From Oceanicaulis sp. HLUCCA04 (GTDB lineage Bacteria > Pseudomonadota > Alphaproteobacteria > Caulobacterales > Maricaulaceae), in NCBI GenBank assembly GCA_001314625.1, contig LJSH01000001.1, positions 744,001-808,000 of the forward strand: a DNA stretch of 64,000 nt, given 5' to 3'. The notes under the pieces are model-generated. The model had not been told where the DNA came from. It was given only the letters and a program-made list of their open reading frames with translations, and ran no database searches. Positions 55,719 through 64,000 of this stretch are shown one piece after another (the first letter of the stretch is position 1; each line of letters opens with the position of its first letter). The position numbers and the translations under genes are program-made.

Positions 55719-56792
55719 TCAGGCCGCAGGGCGCGTCAGCGACCAGTTCCAATAGCGCAAGACCGTCTGCGCCTTGTCGACTGACAGAGTATCAAACACG
55801 TATCGGGCCTGTTCCGGTGCAGGCTCGCTACGGCCTGCGGCCTGAAGCAGCAGCAGAAGATGTTCGCGCGACAGGCCCGTCGCCTTGGTGAGTACGGCCA
55901 GAGGCTCACCGCCAAAATCTGCCAGCATCCGGTCCATGACAGAGCGCTGAATATTGGCCAGCCTCGCCATTTCTCCAGCCAGCTCGCCCGTCAGGCCCGA
56001 GCGGGCCGCTTCCTCGATAGCGCCTTCCAGCGAACCATAGGCCGACTTGTCTGCTGCCGCCCTGTCGCGCTGGCGCCGTTCGATATAGCTGAGCGCGCGT
56101 CCAATCAGTTCATCGCGCGGCGTTTCGCCCGCAGCCAGCGGAAACACATCCGCCGCCGCGTCCTGAAGGATCGTCCGGCCAACGGCGAAACGCTCCAGCA
56201 AGGTGCGCCGCTCTGCATGACCGCAATCCCAGAACATGGCCAGTGCCTGTGCCGGGCGAAGCTCCGGGCGTTTGATCAACAAGCGGGCAAGGCCGGGTTC
56301 GCTGCCCGTCATCTGCAGAAGCCGGTCAACCGTCTGGCTTGCCAGCCGCGCGCCGGGATTGGCCAGCAACGCTGAAATTTCAGATATGTCCGATGACGAG
56401 ACCAGCGCGGCAGACACCACTTCGGTGACGTGCTCGCGCCGGGCGATGGCGAGGCGATGGCGCGTCTCGCCCTTGGCCACCACCTCCATCAGATCAAAAT
56501 CGGTCAGCGCCCGTGCCGACCGCAGGATCGGCTCGGCAATTTCATACGCATCCAGCGCCAGCCGGCGTATCAGGCCGGGCGGTGCCTCGGCCTGCTCTGC
56601 AAGACGCCGCGCGATCCGCAAACGCAGATCCGGGGCGGCATGACGCAATATCTCGTCAAGTACATCGGCGACGATCCAGCGCTCCTGCGGGCTCACCTCA
56701 CTGGATGGCAGGCAGACGATGTCGGCCAGGCGCCGCGTCAGCCGGGATCGGGCCGTCACGGCCGGTGAGATGACAGGATCGGGGCGGTCCAT
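55719..56792 (-). CDS. DUF2336-family protein
   Basis: The 357-residue product (ATG at 56790-56792, MDRPDPVISP) is all-helical and repeat-like: TRRLADIVCLPSSEVSPQE, RLRIARRLAEQAEAPPGLIR, LVSSSDISEISALLANPG and TGLSREHLLLLLQAAGRS. This HEAT-like layout is what I know from DUF2336, a family common in alphaproteobacteria; function is unknown. It is divergent from an MFS transporter gene. Confidence 0.75.
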   Translation of the reverse strand: MDRPDPVISPAVTARSRLTRRLADIVCLPSSEVSPQERWIVADVLDEILRHAAPDLRLRIARRLAEQAEAPPGLIRRLALDAYEIAEPILRSARALTDFDLMEVVAKGETRHRLAIARREHVTEVVSAALVSSSDISEISALLANPGARLASQTVDRLLQMTGSEPGLARLLIKRPELRPAQALAMFWDCGHAERRTLLERFAVGRTILQDAAADVFPLAAGETPRDELIGRALSYIERRQRDRAAADKSAYGSLEGAIEEAARSGLTGELAGEMARLANIQRSVMDRMLADFGGEPLAVLTKATGLSREHLLLLLQAAGRSEPAPEQARYVFDTLSVDKAQTVLRYWNWSLTRPAA

Positions 56793-56928
56793 CTGTGCGT
56801 GGCTCCCTGAAACACACGAATACAGTCGTTGCAAAGCTTGCCCCGCGCCGATTAAGGAAACGTGGCGAAGCCTGCACAATCGGCCTAAGAGTTTGATTTC
56901 TGCCCACCACGAAGGTGCCAAAGCTGAC

Positions 56929-58197
56929 ATGGCTGATGATCGCCAAACCCGCCTTCCGGCCCCACCCAAACGGTTCAGGCCCGATCCGTTCTGGGCCTAT
57001 ATGGCTGTGGTCAGCGCCTGGTTTGCGAGCTTTGGCCTTCAGACAACGCTTTTCCCTGGCGTCATCAATTTCACTCTGGCCGAAACCCCTGCGCGCCTGG
57101 GCATTGCCCAGGCGGCCCTGACCGCGCCCATGCTGTTCCTTCTGCCTCTGACCGGCGTCCTCGCCGAACGGGTCGACCGGCGCACGCTTCTCCTGGTCTT
57201 TCACGCCGTGGCAGGTCTGTCAGCGGCGGTCCTTTCTGCCATGCTGTTTGCCGGCATGCTCAGCTACGAAACGCTTGTCGTGTACGCGCTGGTGGTCGGT
57301 ACGGCCGGTGCTTTTGTCATGCCCGCGCGCGATTCCGCGATTAACGGTGTGACCCGCGTCACCCAGCGTCTGGGCCGGCCTTTAAGTCTTCAGCGCGCCG
57401 TTGTGTTCGCCTCGCTGGTGCAGTTTGGCGCACAGATTTCCGGCATGGGAGCAGGCTTTCTGGCCAGCTATACCGGGCCGGCGCCGCTCTTTGCCATACA
57501 GGCGGCCATCCTTGTTCTTGGCGGACTGACCGCCCTGTTCATGCCCCGGCTGCCACAGCCGCGTGAACATGGAGAGCCGGTGCTCCGGGCGCTCCTGACC
57601 GGGCTGCAGACCGTGATCGGATCGCCGGTGATCTGGCCGATGACGCTGATCATGATTGCGGTCGGCGCGCTGGTCGTCGGCGGTGGATTCTTCGTCATCA
57701 TCCCGGTACTGGTCCGCGATATCTACAATGGCGGCTATGACGTGCTGGCCGGGCTGATGGTGACATTCTGGCTGGGCGCGTTCTTTTCCAACATCATTCT
57801 GACCCGCCTGCCCCTCATAGAGCGTCCCGGACGCACGCTGATGGTGGTACAGGCCGCCGCGGCGTTCAGTCTGGCGTGTATCGCCCTGCCCCTGTCGCTG
57901 ATCCAGCTCTTCGTCGTGATCTTCGTGTGGGGGCTGGCGGGCGGAGTTGCCATGTCGCTGTCGCGCGCGCTGGTGCAGGAAAACGCGCCCAAACGCCAGA
58001 TCGCACGCGTCATGAGCGTCTATCAGCTTGGCCTGTTCGGCGGCATGCCTGCCGGAGCCGTGACCATGGGCTATGTCGTGCAATGGATGGGGCCACGCGA
58101 CGCCGCCCTGATCCCGGCTGTGGGGATTCTCGCCGTTCTCATTGTCATCGTGCTGACAACGCCCATCTTGTCAGTAAGGCGTGCCGATCCATCCTGA
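56929..58197 (+). CDS. MFS transporter
   Basis: The 422-residue product has about twelve membrane helices. The loop motif GVLAERVDRRTLLLVFH between helices 2 and 3 is the usual MFS GxxxDRxGRR-type signature, and the GLGTAGAFVMPARDSAINGV-like segment recalls the EntS/DHA3 efflux group. Substrate unknown. The ATG at 56929 was chosen since the longer frame runs antisense through DUF2336. It is followed 33 bases later by msrB. Confidence 0.85.
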   Translation: MADDRQTRLPAPPKRFRPDPFWAYMAVVSAWFASFGLQTTLFPGVINFTLAETPARLGIAQAALTAPMLFLLPLTGVLAERVDRRTLLLVFHAVAGLSAAVLSAMLFAGMLSYETLVVYALVVGTAGAFVMPARDSAINGVTRVTQRLGRPLSLQRAVVFASLVQFGAQISGMGAGFLASYTGPAPLFAIQAAILVLGGLTALFMPRLPQPREHGEPVLRALLTGLQTVIGSPVIWPMTLIMIAVGALVVGGGFFVIIPVLVRDIYNGGYDVLAGLMVTFWLGAFFSNIILTRLPLIERPGRTLMVVQAAAAFSLACIALPLSLIQLFVVIFVWGLAGGVAMSLSRALVQENAPKRQIARVMSVYQLGLFGGMPAGAVTMGYVVQWMGPRDAALIPAVGILAVLIVIVLTTPILSVRRADPS

Positions 58198-58230
58198 CCG
58201 CCAGCACGCCATACACATCGAGGAGCCGCC

Positions 58231-58638
58231 ATGCCGCGCCTGTCTGCCGACGAGATAAAGAGCCTGCGCGCAAAACTGACGCCGGAGCAGGACCGGATCG
58301 CTTTCCACGAAGGCACCGAGCCGCCAGGGTGCTCGCTCCTGAACGCGGAAAAGCGCGATGGAATCTATCACTGCGTTGTGTGCGGCGAGGCCCTGTTTGC
58401 CTCCAGCGCCAAGTATGAATCGCGCTCCGGATGGCCCAGCTTTTTCGAGCCAATCAGCGCCGATGCCGTCGGCCAGAAGACCGACTTCAAGCTGCTGATG
58501 CCGCGCACCGAATTTCATTGCGCAAACTGCGGGGCCCATGGCGGCCATGTGTTCAATGACGGTCCGCCACCGACCGGCCAGCGCTGGTGTGCAAATGGCG
58601 AAGTACTGGACTTTCGCCCGGCCGGAAATGAAGGCTAG
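58231..58638 (+). CDS. msrB: Peptide methionine-R-sulfoxide reductase
   Basis: MsrB reduces methionine-R-sulfoxide in proteins. The 135-residue product has the zinc CxxC pairs CVVCGEALF and CANCGAHGGHVF, the substrate region SRSGWPSFFEPI and the catalytic Cys in GQRWCANGEVLDF. Length is typical. Encoded on the same strand as the MFS gene. Confidence 0.95.
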   Translation: MPRLSADEIKSLRAKLTPEQDRIAFHEGTEPPGCSLLNAEKRDGIYHCVVCGEALFASSAKYESRSGWPSFFEPISADAVGQKTDFKLLMPRTEFHCANCGAHGGHVFNDGPPPTGQRWCANGEVLDFRPAGNEG

Positions 58639-58692
58639 AGTATCGCACTCACCGCGTGGCGGTGTGCCCTTTCATGGTCCGGAGCCCAATTC

Positions 58693-60981
58693 ATGTCCGC
58701 TATCCGTTTACGCGCCAGCCTTATGGCCGGTGTTGCCGGTCTTGCCCTTCTCGGCCTGACCGCCTGCGAACCCGCCACTTCCCCTGAAGACACCAGTGCG
58801 ACGAGCCAGTCTGAAATGAACGAGAATGCCACGCAATCTGCCCTGATCGACCGGGCCCTGGCCATCTCCGCACCGAGCGTGGAAGCGCGCCCTGTCACGA
58901 TCGAGCAACTGGGCCGTACCCGGACTGACAATTACGCCTGGCTGCGTGACGAAAACTGGCAACAGGTCATGCGCGACCCGTCTGTTCTGACGCCCGAAAT
59001 CCGCACCTTCCTGGAAACCGAGAACAGCTATTACGAAGACGTGATGGCTCCGCTCGCCGATCTGCAGGAGACGATCTATCAGGAGATGCGCGGCCGCATC
59101 CGCGAGGATGACAGCTCTGTGCCGACCCGTGATGGCGACTGGTTCTACTATTCGCGCTTCCGCGAGGGTGGCCAGTATCCGATCATGGCCCGCCGCCCCG
59201 CCGGCGAAAACGGCGAGATCTCCGGCGAAGAGCAGATCATCCTGGACGGCGATGCCGAAGCCGAAGGCGTGGAGTATTTCTCCCTTGGCGCCTTCGAGCA
59301 CAGCCCCGACCAGCGCTATGTCGCCTGGGCCGTCGATACGAACGGCTCGGAATATTATGAGATCCGCATTCGCGATTTGGAAACCGGCGAAGACATCGCG
59401 ACCCTGACCGATGAGGGTTACGGCTCGCTGGAATGGGCAAACGATTCGCGCACACTCTACTGGGTCTGGCGCGACGAGAATGCCCGCCCGAAACGCGTCT
59501 ACCGTCAGGCCATCGACTCCACCGAGCGCGAGCTGGTCTACGAAGAATCCGATGACGGTTACTTCGTCGGCGTCGGCCGCACCGAGGGCGATAGCTGGGT
59601 TGTGATCTCCACCGGCGACCATACTACCAGCGAAGTGCGCCTCTATGATGCCAACGACCCGGCGGCGGACGCGTTGCTGGTCTCCGAACGCGAAGAGGGT
59701 GTGGAATATTCGCTTACCGAAACCGGCGATGGCATGTTCATCCGCACCAATCAGGACGATGCGGTGGACTTCCAGATCATGCGCGCGCCGGTGGACGATC
59801 CGCGCCGCGAGAACTGGGAACCCTTCGTCGAGCACCGCTCGGGGACTTACGTGAACGGGCTGATCGGTTTTGAGAACTGGCTGGTGCGTTCCGAGCGCTC
59901 CAACGCCCTGCCGCGCATCATCGTGCGCAATGTGGAAAGCGGCGACGAATTCGAGGTCGCTTTCGAGGAGGAGGCCTATTCGCTTGGCATGAGTGGCGGA
60001 TATGAATTTGCCACCGACGAGATGCGCTTCACCTATGAGAGCCCCTCAACGCCGCGCCAGACCTGGGACTTCAACATGGCGACGCGCGAGCGGACCTTGC
60101 GCAAGGAGCAGGAAATCCCCTCCGGCCACAATCCGGACGATTACACCGTGCGCCGCATCAACATCACCGCGCGCGACGGGACGGCTGTGCCGGTCACCAT
60201 TCTGCACCGCGCAGATACACCGGTTGATGGCTCTGCACCGCTTCTGCTCTACGGATATGGCTCATACGGCTATTCCATGCCCGCCAGCTTCTCCATCGGC
60301 AATCTGTCGCTGGTTGACCGGGGCATGGTCTATGCCATCGCCCACATTCGCGGCGGCACCGACAACGGATATCAATGGTATCTCGACGGCAAGCTCGACC
60401 GGAAGATGAACACCTTCAACGACTATGTTGATGCGGGCCGGGCGCTCGCCGAGCAGGGCTATACCAGCGAAGGCAATATCGTCGCGTTTGGCGGATCGGC
60501 CGGCGGGCTTCTGGTCGGGGCGGCCATGAACCAGGCACCCGAATTGTTCTCGGGCGTCATTGGCGCGGTGCCCTTCGTCGATGTGATCAACACCATCTCC
60601 GATCCCACCCTGCCGCTGACCCCGCCGGAGTGGAACGAATGGGGCAACCCGATCACCGATGAGGATGCGTATGACTATATGCTCTCCTACAGCCCGTACG
60701 ATCAGGTCAGCGCTCAGGACTATCCGCACTTGCTGGCAACGGCAGGTCTGACCGATCCGCGCGTTACCTATTGGGAGCCGGCCAAATGGGTCGCACGCGT
60801 GCGCGAGCTGCGCACCGATGACGGCCTGACCCTGCTTCGCACCAATATGGGTGCAGGCCATGGCGGCGCCTCGGGACGCTTCGACTCGCTTCGTGAGCGG
60901 GCACAGGACTGGGCCTTCGCGCTCATGGTATCCGGTCTTGCCGACAGCGAGGCGCAAGCCACAGAGGATGCAGCCGAGTAG
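58693..60981 (+). CDS. S9 prolyl oligopeptidase family lipoprotein (oligopeptidase B-like)
   Basis: The 762-residue product has a lipoprotein signal (lipobox LTAC, about residues 22-25), a seven-bladed propeller (about 90-460) and a C-terminal alpha/beta-hydrolase domain. The catalytic triad is visible: Ser in FGGSAGGLLVGAAMN, Asp in AGLTDPRVTYWEP and His in MGAGHGGASGRF. It hydrolyses short peptides. The lipid anchor places it in the periplasm, unlike cytoplasmic OpdB. The terminator at 61070-61097 follows. Confidence 0.93.
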   Translation: MSAIRLRASLMAGVAGLALLGLTACEPATSPEDTSATSQSEMNENATQSALIDRALAISAPSVEARPVTIEQLGRTRTDNYAWLRDENWQQVMRDPSVLTPEIRTFLETENSYYEDVMAPLADLQETIYQEMRGRIREDDSSVPTRDGDWFYYSRFREGGQYPIMARRPAGENGEISGEEQIILDGDAEAEGVEYFSLGAFEHSPDQRYVAWAVDTNGSEYYEIRIRDLETGEDIATLTDEGYGSLEWANDSRTLYWVWRDENARPKRVYRQAIDSTERELVYEESDDGYFVGVGRTEGDSWVVISTGDHTTSEVRLYDANDPAADALLVSEREEGVEYSLTETGDGMFIRTNQDDAVDFQIMRAPVDDPRRENWEPFVEHRSGTYVNGLIGFENWLVRSERSNALPRIIVRNVESGDEFEVAFEEEAYSLGMSGGYEFATDEMRFTYESPSTPRQTWDFNMATRERTLRKEQEIPSGHNPDDYTVRRINITARDGTAVPVTILHRADTPVDGSAPLLLYGYGSYGYSMPASFSIGNLSLVDRGMVYAIAHIRGGTDNGYQWYLDGKLDRKMNTFNDYVDAGRALAEQGYTSEGNIVAFGGSAGGLLVGAAMNQAPELFSGVIGAVPFVDVINTISDPTLPLTPPEWNEWGNPITDEDAYDYMLSYSPYDQVSAQDYPHLLATAGLTDPRVTYWEPAKWVARVRELRTDDGLTLLRTNMGAGHGGASGRFDSLRERAQDWAFALMVSGLADSEAQATEDAAE

Positions 60982-61069
60982 GCATCCAGTATTACCCTCG
61001 GGCGAAGGCTCCGGACGCCGCCTTTACGGCGCCCGGAGCCTTCTACCGGCCGCCATACAGCAATAAAAA

Positions 61070-61097
61070 AAAAGCCCCGGCCAAGGCCGGGGCTTTT
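61070..61097. terminator. Bidirectional rho-independent terminator
   Basis: AAAAGCCCCGGCC (61070-61082) pairs with GGCCGGGGCTTTT (61085-61097), with A- and T-runs on both sides. It is shared by the convergent S9 peptidase and the TonB-TPR operon. Confidence 0.9.
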
Positions 61098-61144
61098 CGT
61101 TTGTCATAGGCGGCAGACGCGGCGCCGAAACGCCGCCTCGCGGG

Positions 61145-62677
61145 CTAGCCTTCGGCGGCTGCACGGGCATTGGCTTCGAGTTGCGCGCGGCGCTCCTCGG
61201 CCTGCTCGTCGGTCATGCCAACTTCGCGGAACTGCTCACCATACTGGTTGAAATAGGCCTGACAGCGTTCGGGAATATCGATCCGCACGCGGCCATCTTC
61301 ATCGGCTTCACCGATAACCGTTGCGATACGGCGCTCGGATTCCACCGACAGGCGGCACTCGTCAATCTGCACCTGCTCGCGTTGGCGGGCACGACGGGCC
61401 ACACCCTCAATCTGACCATTCACAAAAGTGATCCAGCCATTGGCCTGGGTGCGCGAGGTTCCAAAACGGGCACCCTCACGGAACGCGGCAAGCGCGCCCT
61501 CATTGTCATTCAGGTTGAAGCGGGCCGTGCCCAGCAGAACCCAGGCTTCGCCGGGCTGGCGCAAGCCGCCCCGGTTCAGGGCGGTCTGGAAGGCCTGAGC
61601 CGCCTCTTCCCACTGGTTCAGCTGATAGTGGGCTTCGGCCAGAACCAGAGCTGTCTGACCATCCTGACGAATATTGGAAAGTTGACGCAGAACCGGCAGT
61701 GCCCGTTCAAACTCGGCAGCCTGGCGCCACATATTGGCAAGGAGCTCGACATTGTCAGCCGTGCTCTCGATGCGGCCCGCATTCATCTCGCGCTCAAGGA
61801 TGACCGCGCCACGATAAGGGTTCTCGTAGAAGCTGTAGTATTGAGCCAGCCGGAGAAGCTCGTCGCCTTCAGTGAACAAGCCGTTGAGATACATGAGCTT
61901 GTTGGCTTCGAACGCTTGCTGCTCCTGCTCGGTACGGGCCAGAAGGCTGACAAGGTTCTGCCAGGCCGTGCGCTCTTGCGGAAAGCGATTGACCTGTTCA
62001 CGCACGACACGAAGTTCATCGGTCGGCCGGTCCAGCTGCTGATAGTAAACCAGCATGATGGGATACTCGTTGAGCGACTTGTCCGGCGTCGCCTCATACC
62101 ATTGTTCGGCATAGCGCAGCCCGTCATTATACCGCTCGGCCTGGGCGTACGCGATGGCAAGAAGCTTGGCGATACCCGTATTGACCGTCGCACCGGCGGC
62201 AATCGCCGCTTCCAGTTCACGAATGCCTTCGTTGATCTGGTCCATGCTGATCAGGATCTGACCCAGATTGATCCGCAAATCACGCACTTCGGTCTCGTTG
62301 AGGCCGCCCGAATTGATGGCCGAACGGAAGTCGGAGACCGTCTGGTTCATATTGTCGACCTGGAACTGGAGACGTCCGCGCTGTGCGTACATGACGCCTG
62401 CCTCATAGGCGCTGGGTTCCATGCCGAGGCCGCGGGTCAAGGCCGCTATGGCTTCCTGATAACGCTCTTCGGCGACCAGCTCCTGTGCCTCGAGCACAAG
62501 CGTGCCGATCTGGGTGGAGAAGGTGCGGTTCTCGTCATTTTGTTCCCGCTCCTGATCCCGGTCGCGGCGCTGTGCTTCGGCCGCATCGCCCAACGCGGTC
62601 AGGCCGATGAAACCGGCCACCAGTACGGCCGCAAAAACACGCCCTATTCCGGTCATGTTGTGGCTTTGGCGGTTCAT
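61145..62677 (-). CDS. TPR-repeat periplasmic protein of a TonB operon
   Basis: The 510-residue product (ATG at 62675-62677) has a signal peptide (about residues 9-35, GRVFAAVLVAGFIGLTALGDA) followed by multiple tetratricopeptide repeats, e.g. ERYQEAIAALTRGLGMEPSA, NQWEEAAQAFQTALNRGG and NDNEGALAAFREGARFG. In related bacteria such TPR proteins accompany TonB2-type complexes and are thought to help their assembly or function. It is the last gene of the ExbD-ExbD-TonB-TPR operon and is followed by a terminator. Confidence 0.88.
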   Translation of the reverse strand: MNRQSHNMTGIGRVFAAVLVAGFIGLTALGDAAEAQRRDRDQEREQNDENRTFSTQIGTLVLEAQELVAEERYQEAIAALTRGLGMEPSAYEAGVMYAQRGRLQFQVDNMNQTVSDFRSAINSGGLNETEVRDLRINLGQILISMDQINEGIRELEAAIAAGATVNTGIAKLLAIAYAQAERYNDGLRYAEQWYEATPDKSLNEYPIMLVYYQQLDRPTDELRVVREQVNRFPQERTAWQNLVSLLARTEQEQQAFEANKLMYLNGLFTEGDELLRLAQYYSFYENPYRGAVILEREMNAGRIESTADNVELLANMWRQAAEFERALPVLRQLSNIRQDGQTALVLAEAHYQLNQWEEAAQAFQTALNRGGLRQPGEAWVLLGTARFNLNDNEGALAAFREGARFGTSRTQANGWITFVNGQIEGVARRARQREQVQIDECRLSVESERRIATVIGEADEDGRVRIDIPERCQAYFNQYGEQFREVGMTDEQAEERRAQLEANARAAAEG

Positions 62678-62731
62678 GTCGTCACTCCTGTAGAACGCCG
62701 CCGACTGGCGCGCTGGCACAACAGATGCCTG

Positions 62732-63349
62732 TTACTCGTCAAGATTGTAGTCGAACTGGGTTTGCACGCCACGGCGCCACTGGGCCACACCGTCTTCGAC
62801 GCGGGGCTCATAGCGCCAACGCTCGACCGCGCGGATCGTTTCGCGTTCGAAAACCGAGTTCGAGCAGGTCAGGATGCTCACATTTGTCGGGTTCCCATCG
62901 GGCGACACGTCAAACTGGACCGAACATTGGCCTTCCAGTCCACGTTCTGCGGCCCGGGGAGGGTATTGCGGCGGAATCCGGACAAGCGGCTGCGCATCAC
63001 GGTCAGATACATCAAAGCTGATATCCCCACCGGTAAGAGAAGGCCGGTCGAACTCCGGCAGACCGCCAACGACCGTGGACAGGCTCTCGGTCGGCTGATC
63101 AGCACTCGCCCGCTCGATATCGGGTGGCGGAGGGGGCGGTGTGACCTCTTCCACTTCGTCGATATTCTGGTCGCGTGTGCGGGCCTGAATCTCTTCAGGT
63201 GCCTCCGAGATCGTAATGCGGACATCGTCGCCCGCATCTTCGGGAGGCGCGCCCTCCTCGAAAATCAGGATCTGCATCAGCGTGAAAAGCAAGAAGGTGA
63301 TGATCGCCGCAAGCGGAGCACCTACCAGAAGACGGACAATACTCGCCAT
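62732..63349 (-). CDS. tonB: Energy-transducing protein TonB
   Basis: TonB passes proton-motive energy from ExbBD to outer-membrane receptors. The 205-residue product has an N-terminal membrane anchor (about residues 7-30), a short Pro-rich linker (PPPPPPDIE) and a C-terminal TonB domain with PQYPPRAAERGLEGQCSVQF, GNPTNVSI and TIRAVERWRYEPRVEDG. It is on the same strand as the two ExbD genes, which supports the call. Confidence 0.93.
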   Translation of the reverse strand: MASIVRLLVGAPLAAIITFLLFTLMQILIFEEGAPPEDAGDDVRITISEAPEEIQARTRDQNIDEVEEVTPPPPPPDIERASADQPTESLSTVVGGLPEFDRPSLTGGDISFDVSDRDAQPLVRIPPQYPPRAAERGLEGQCSVQFDVSPDGNPTNVSILTCSNSVFERETIRAVERWRYEPRVEDGVAQWRRGVQTQFDYNLDE

Positions 63350-63371
63350 CGTTAAGTTCCTTGTTCGCCTG

Positions 63372-63776
63372 CTACCGCGGCCGGGTCGAGATGGTTACAG
63401 GAACATCCATATCCTGGAGGAGCTCCTGCACGTCGAGCACCGTACCGACCGGTGCGCCCCCATCGCCCTGGACCATGGCCTCGGCGCGGGGATTTTCCTG
63501 GAGCAGCTGCTCCAGAACGTTACGCAGCTGGTTCAACTGGTAAACCTGACGGTTGACCCAGATTTCGCCGTCCGATGTAACCGCCACCAGAATGGTTGGC
63601 CGGACACGCTCTTCGGTCTGGGTCAGCGGACGTTCAACGTCCACTCCAGGCTCTTTCACGAATACTGCCGTCACGATGAAGAAGATCAGGAGGATGAACA
63701 CAACGTCCAGCATGGGCGTCATGTTCAGTTCTGTATCTTCGTCTTCAGTGCTGACCCGGCTTTGTCGACGCGCCAT
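63372..63776 (-). CDS. exbD: Biopolymer transport protein ExbD
   Basis: The 134-residue product has an N-terminal cytoplasmic segment, one membrane helix with the conserved TPMLDVVFILLIFFIVTAVF (the Asp in this helix carries protons), and a periplasmic domain ending MDVPVTISTRP. It is the ExbD type, upstream of tonB. The second ExbD/TolR-like gene lies 15 bases upstream. Confidence 0.94.
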   Translation of the reverse strand: MARRQSRVSTEDEDTELNMTPMLDVVFILLIFFIVTAVFVKEPGVDVERPLTQTEERVRPTILVAVTSDGEIWVNRQVYQLNQLRNVLEQLLQENPRAEAMVQGDGGAPVGTVLDVQELLQDMDVPVTISTRPR

Positions 63777-63791
63777 ATCTAAAACTCCTCG

Positions 63792-64000
63792 CTACGACTG
63801 ATCGCCGGATTCATCTCGGTTGATCGATACCGGGATGCCATTTGCCATCATCTCGTCCCATATCTGCACCGTGACGCCGTGATGCGCCTCGTCATCGGGC
63901 TGGATCAGCACCGCAGAGTTCGGCTGCTCGGCCCGGATACGTGACACCGCGGCCATGACCCGGTCTGCAGAGGTCTGATCCTGATTCACGAACACCTGAT
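63792..64000 (-). CDS. Second ExbD/TolR-like protein (5' part outside window)
   Basis: Only the C-terminal 69 codons are seen, with the frame open to the window edge. The visible part (SADRVMAAVSRIRAEQPNSA; PDDEAHHGVTVQIWDEM; GIPVSINRDES) fits the periplasmic domain of ExbD/TolR. Two consecutive ExbD paralogues, often preceded by exbB, are typical of TonB2 operons; exbB may lie just outside the window. Confidence 0.8.
   Translation of the reverse strand, partial: QVFVNQDQTSADRVMAAVSRIRAEQPNSAVLIQPDDEAHHGVTVQIWDEMMANGIPVSINRDESGDQS

Noticed and set aside
61181-63355. 724-codon open frame on the plus strand opposite the TPR-TonB genes
   Set aside because: The minus strand carries clear TPR, TonB and signal-peptide features; this frame is antisense shadow, with no recognisable domains, kept open by high G+C.

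Overview
This is a G+C-rich chromosomal window from an alphaproteobacterium. It resembles the stalked/dimorphic marine group (Maricaulales/Hyphomonadaceae, i.e. Oceanicaulis-, Glycocaulis- or Maricaulis-like). Pointers are the polar organiser PopZ, the dgt/ErpA divergent pair, the scpAB-nagZ-SPOR-tatAB cluster, split ATP synthase genes (F0 genes alone, with both b and b' subunits), a two-subunit glycine decarboxylase (gcvPA/gcvPB), an ATM1-type ABC exporter, DUF2336, DUF1491, DUF5330 and DUF6456 proteins, and CtrA-like (TTAA-N7-TTAA) and CcrM (GANTC) sites in several promoters. The taxonomic call is inference from gene content; no rRNA is present. I see no CRISPR array, insertion sequence, integrase or prophage.

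Layout. 1-5.4 kb (minus): twin-arginine translocase tatB (cut by the window edge) and tatA, the condensin partners scpB/scpA, the cell-wall recycling hexosaminidase nagZ and a SPOR divisome-type protein, most joined by 4-nt stop/start overlaps, then dgt. 5.5-8 kb: erpA, a nitroreductase, a small membrane protein and exonuclease III. 8-12 kb (minus): DUF3137 membrane protein, popZ, a TolC-family outer-membrane channel and a PCMT-like methyltransferase. 12-15 kb: tRNA-Cys, a Mpo1-like protein, a strong orphan terminator that probably ends an unannotated sRNA, tRNA-Asn, and a lipid-kinase/metallophosphoesterase pair. 15-23 kb (minus): ATM1-like exporter, LysM protein, and gatC-gatA-(two genes)-gatB for tRNA-dependent amidation. 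23-30 kb (plus): Dsb-like lipoprotein, smc, and the F0 operon atpI-B-E-F'-F. 31-32 kb: an acyltransferase. 32-37.5 kb (minus): the glycine cleavage operon gcvT-gcvH-gcvPA-[two foreign-looking genes]-gcvPB behind a tandem glycine riboswitch. 37.6-40 kb: argS and a lipoprotein. 40-44 kb (plus): ispH, DUF1801, rnhA, purB, mgtC-like. 44-47 kb (minus): prfC, an MscS-type channel, and a 48-codon ORF resembling the ribosome-rescue factor ArfA. 47-58 kb: a BcsB-like envelope protein with a secreted partner, a multi-pass sensor histidine kinase, small secreted proteins, sufE, a DUF6456/DnaA-domain-IV-like pair, DUF2336 and an MFS transporter. 58-64 kb: msrB, an S9 oligopeptidase lipoprotein, then (minus) a TonB-type energy transduction operon: two ExbD proteins, TonB and a TPR protein.

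Most of the window is housekeeping. The parts most worth following up are: (1) a two-gene, lower-G+C cassette (DUF2513 plus an unrecognised protein) placed exactly between gcvPA and gcvPB, using the Shine-Dalgarno sequence at the end of gcvPA; (2) the ArfA-like micro-ORF with a hairpin inside its 3' coding end, overlapping the mscS stop; (3) a probable cell-cycle-controlled sRNA upstream of tRNA-Asn; (4) a DnaA-domain-IV-like protein lacking the ATPase, paired with DUF6456.
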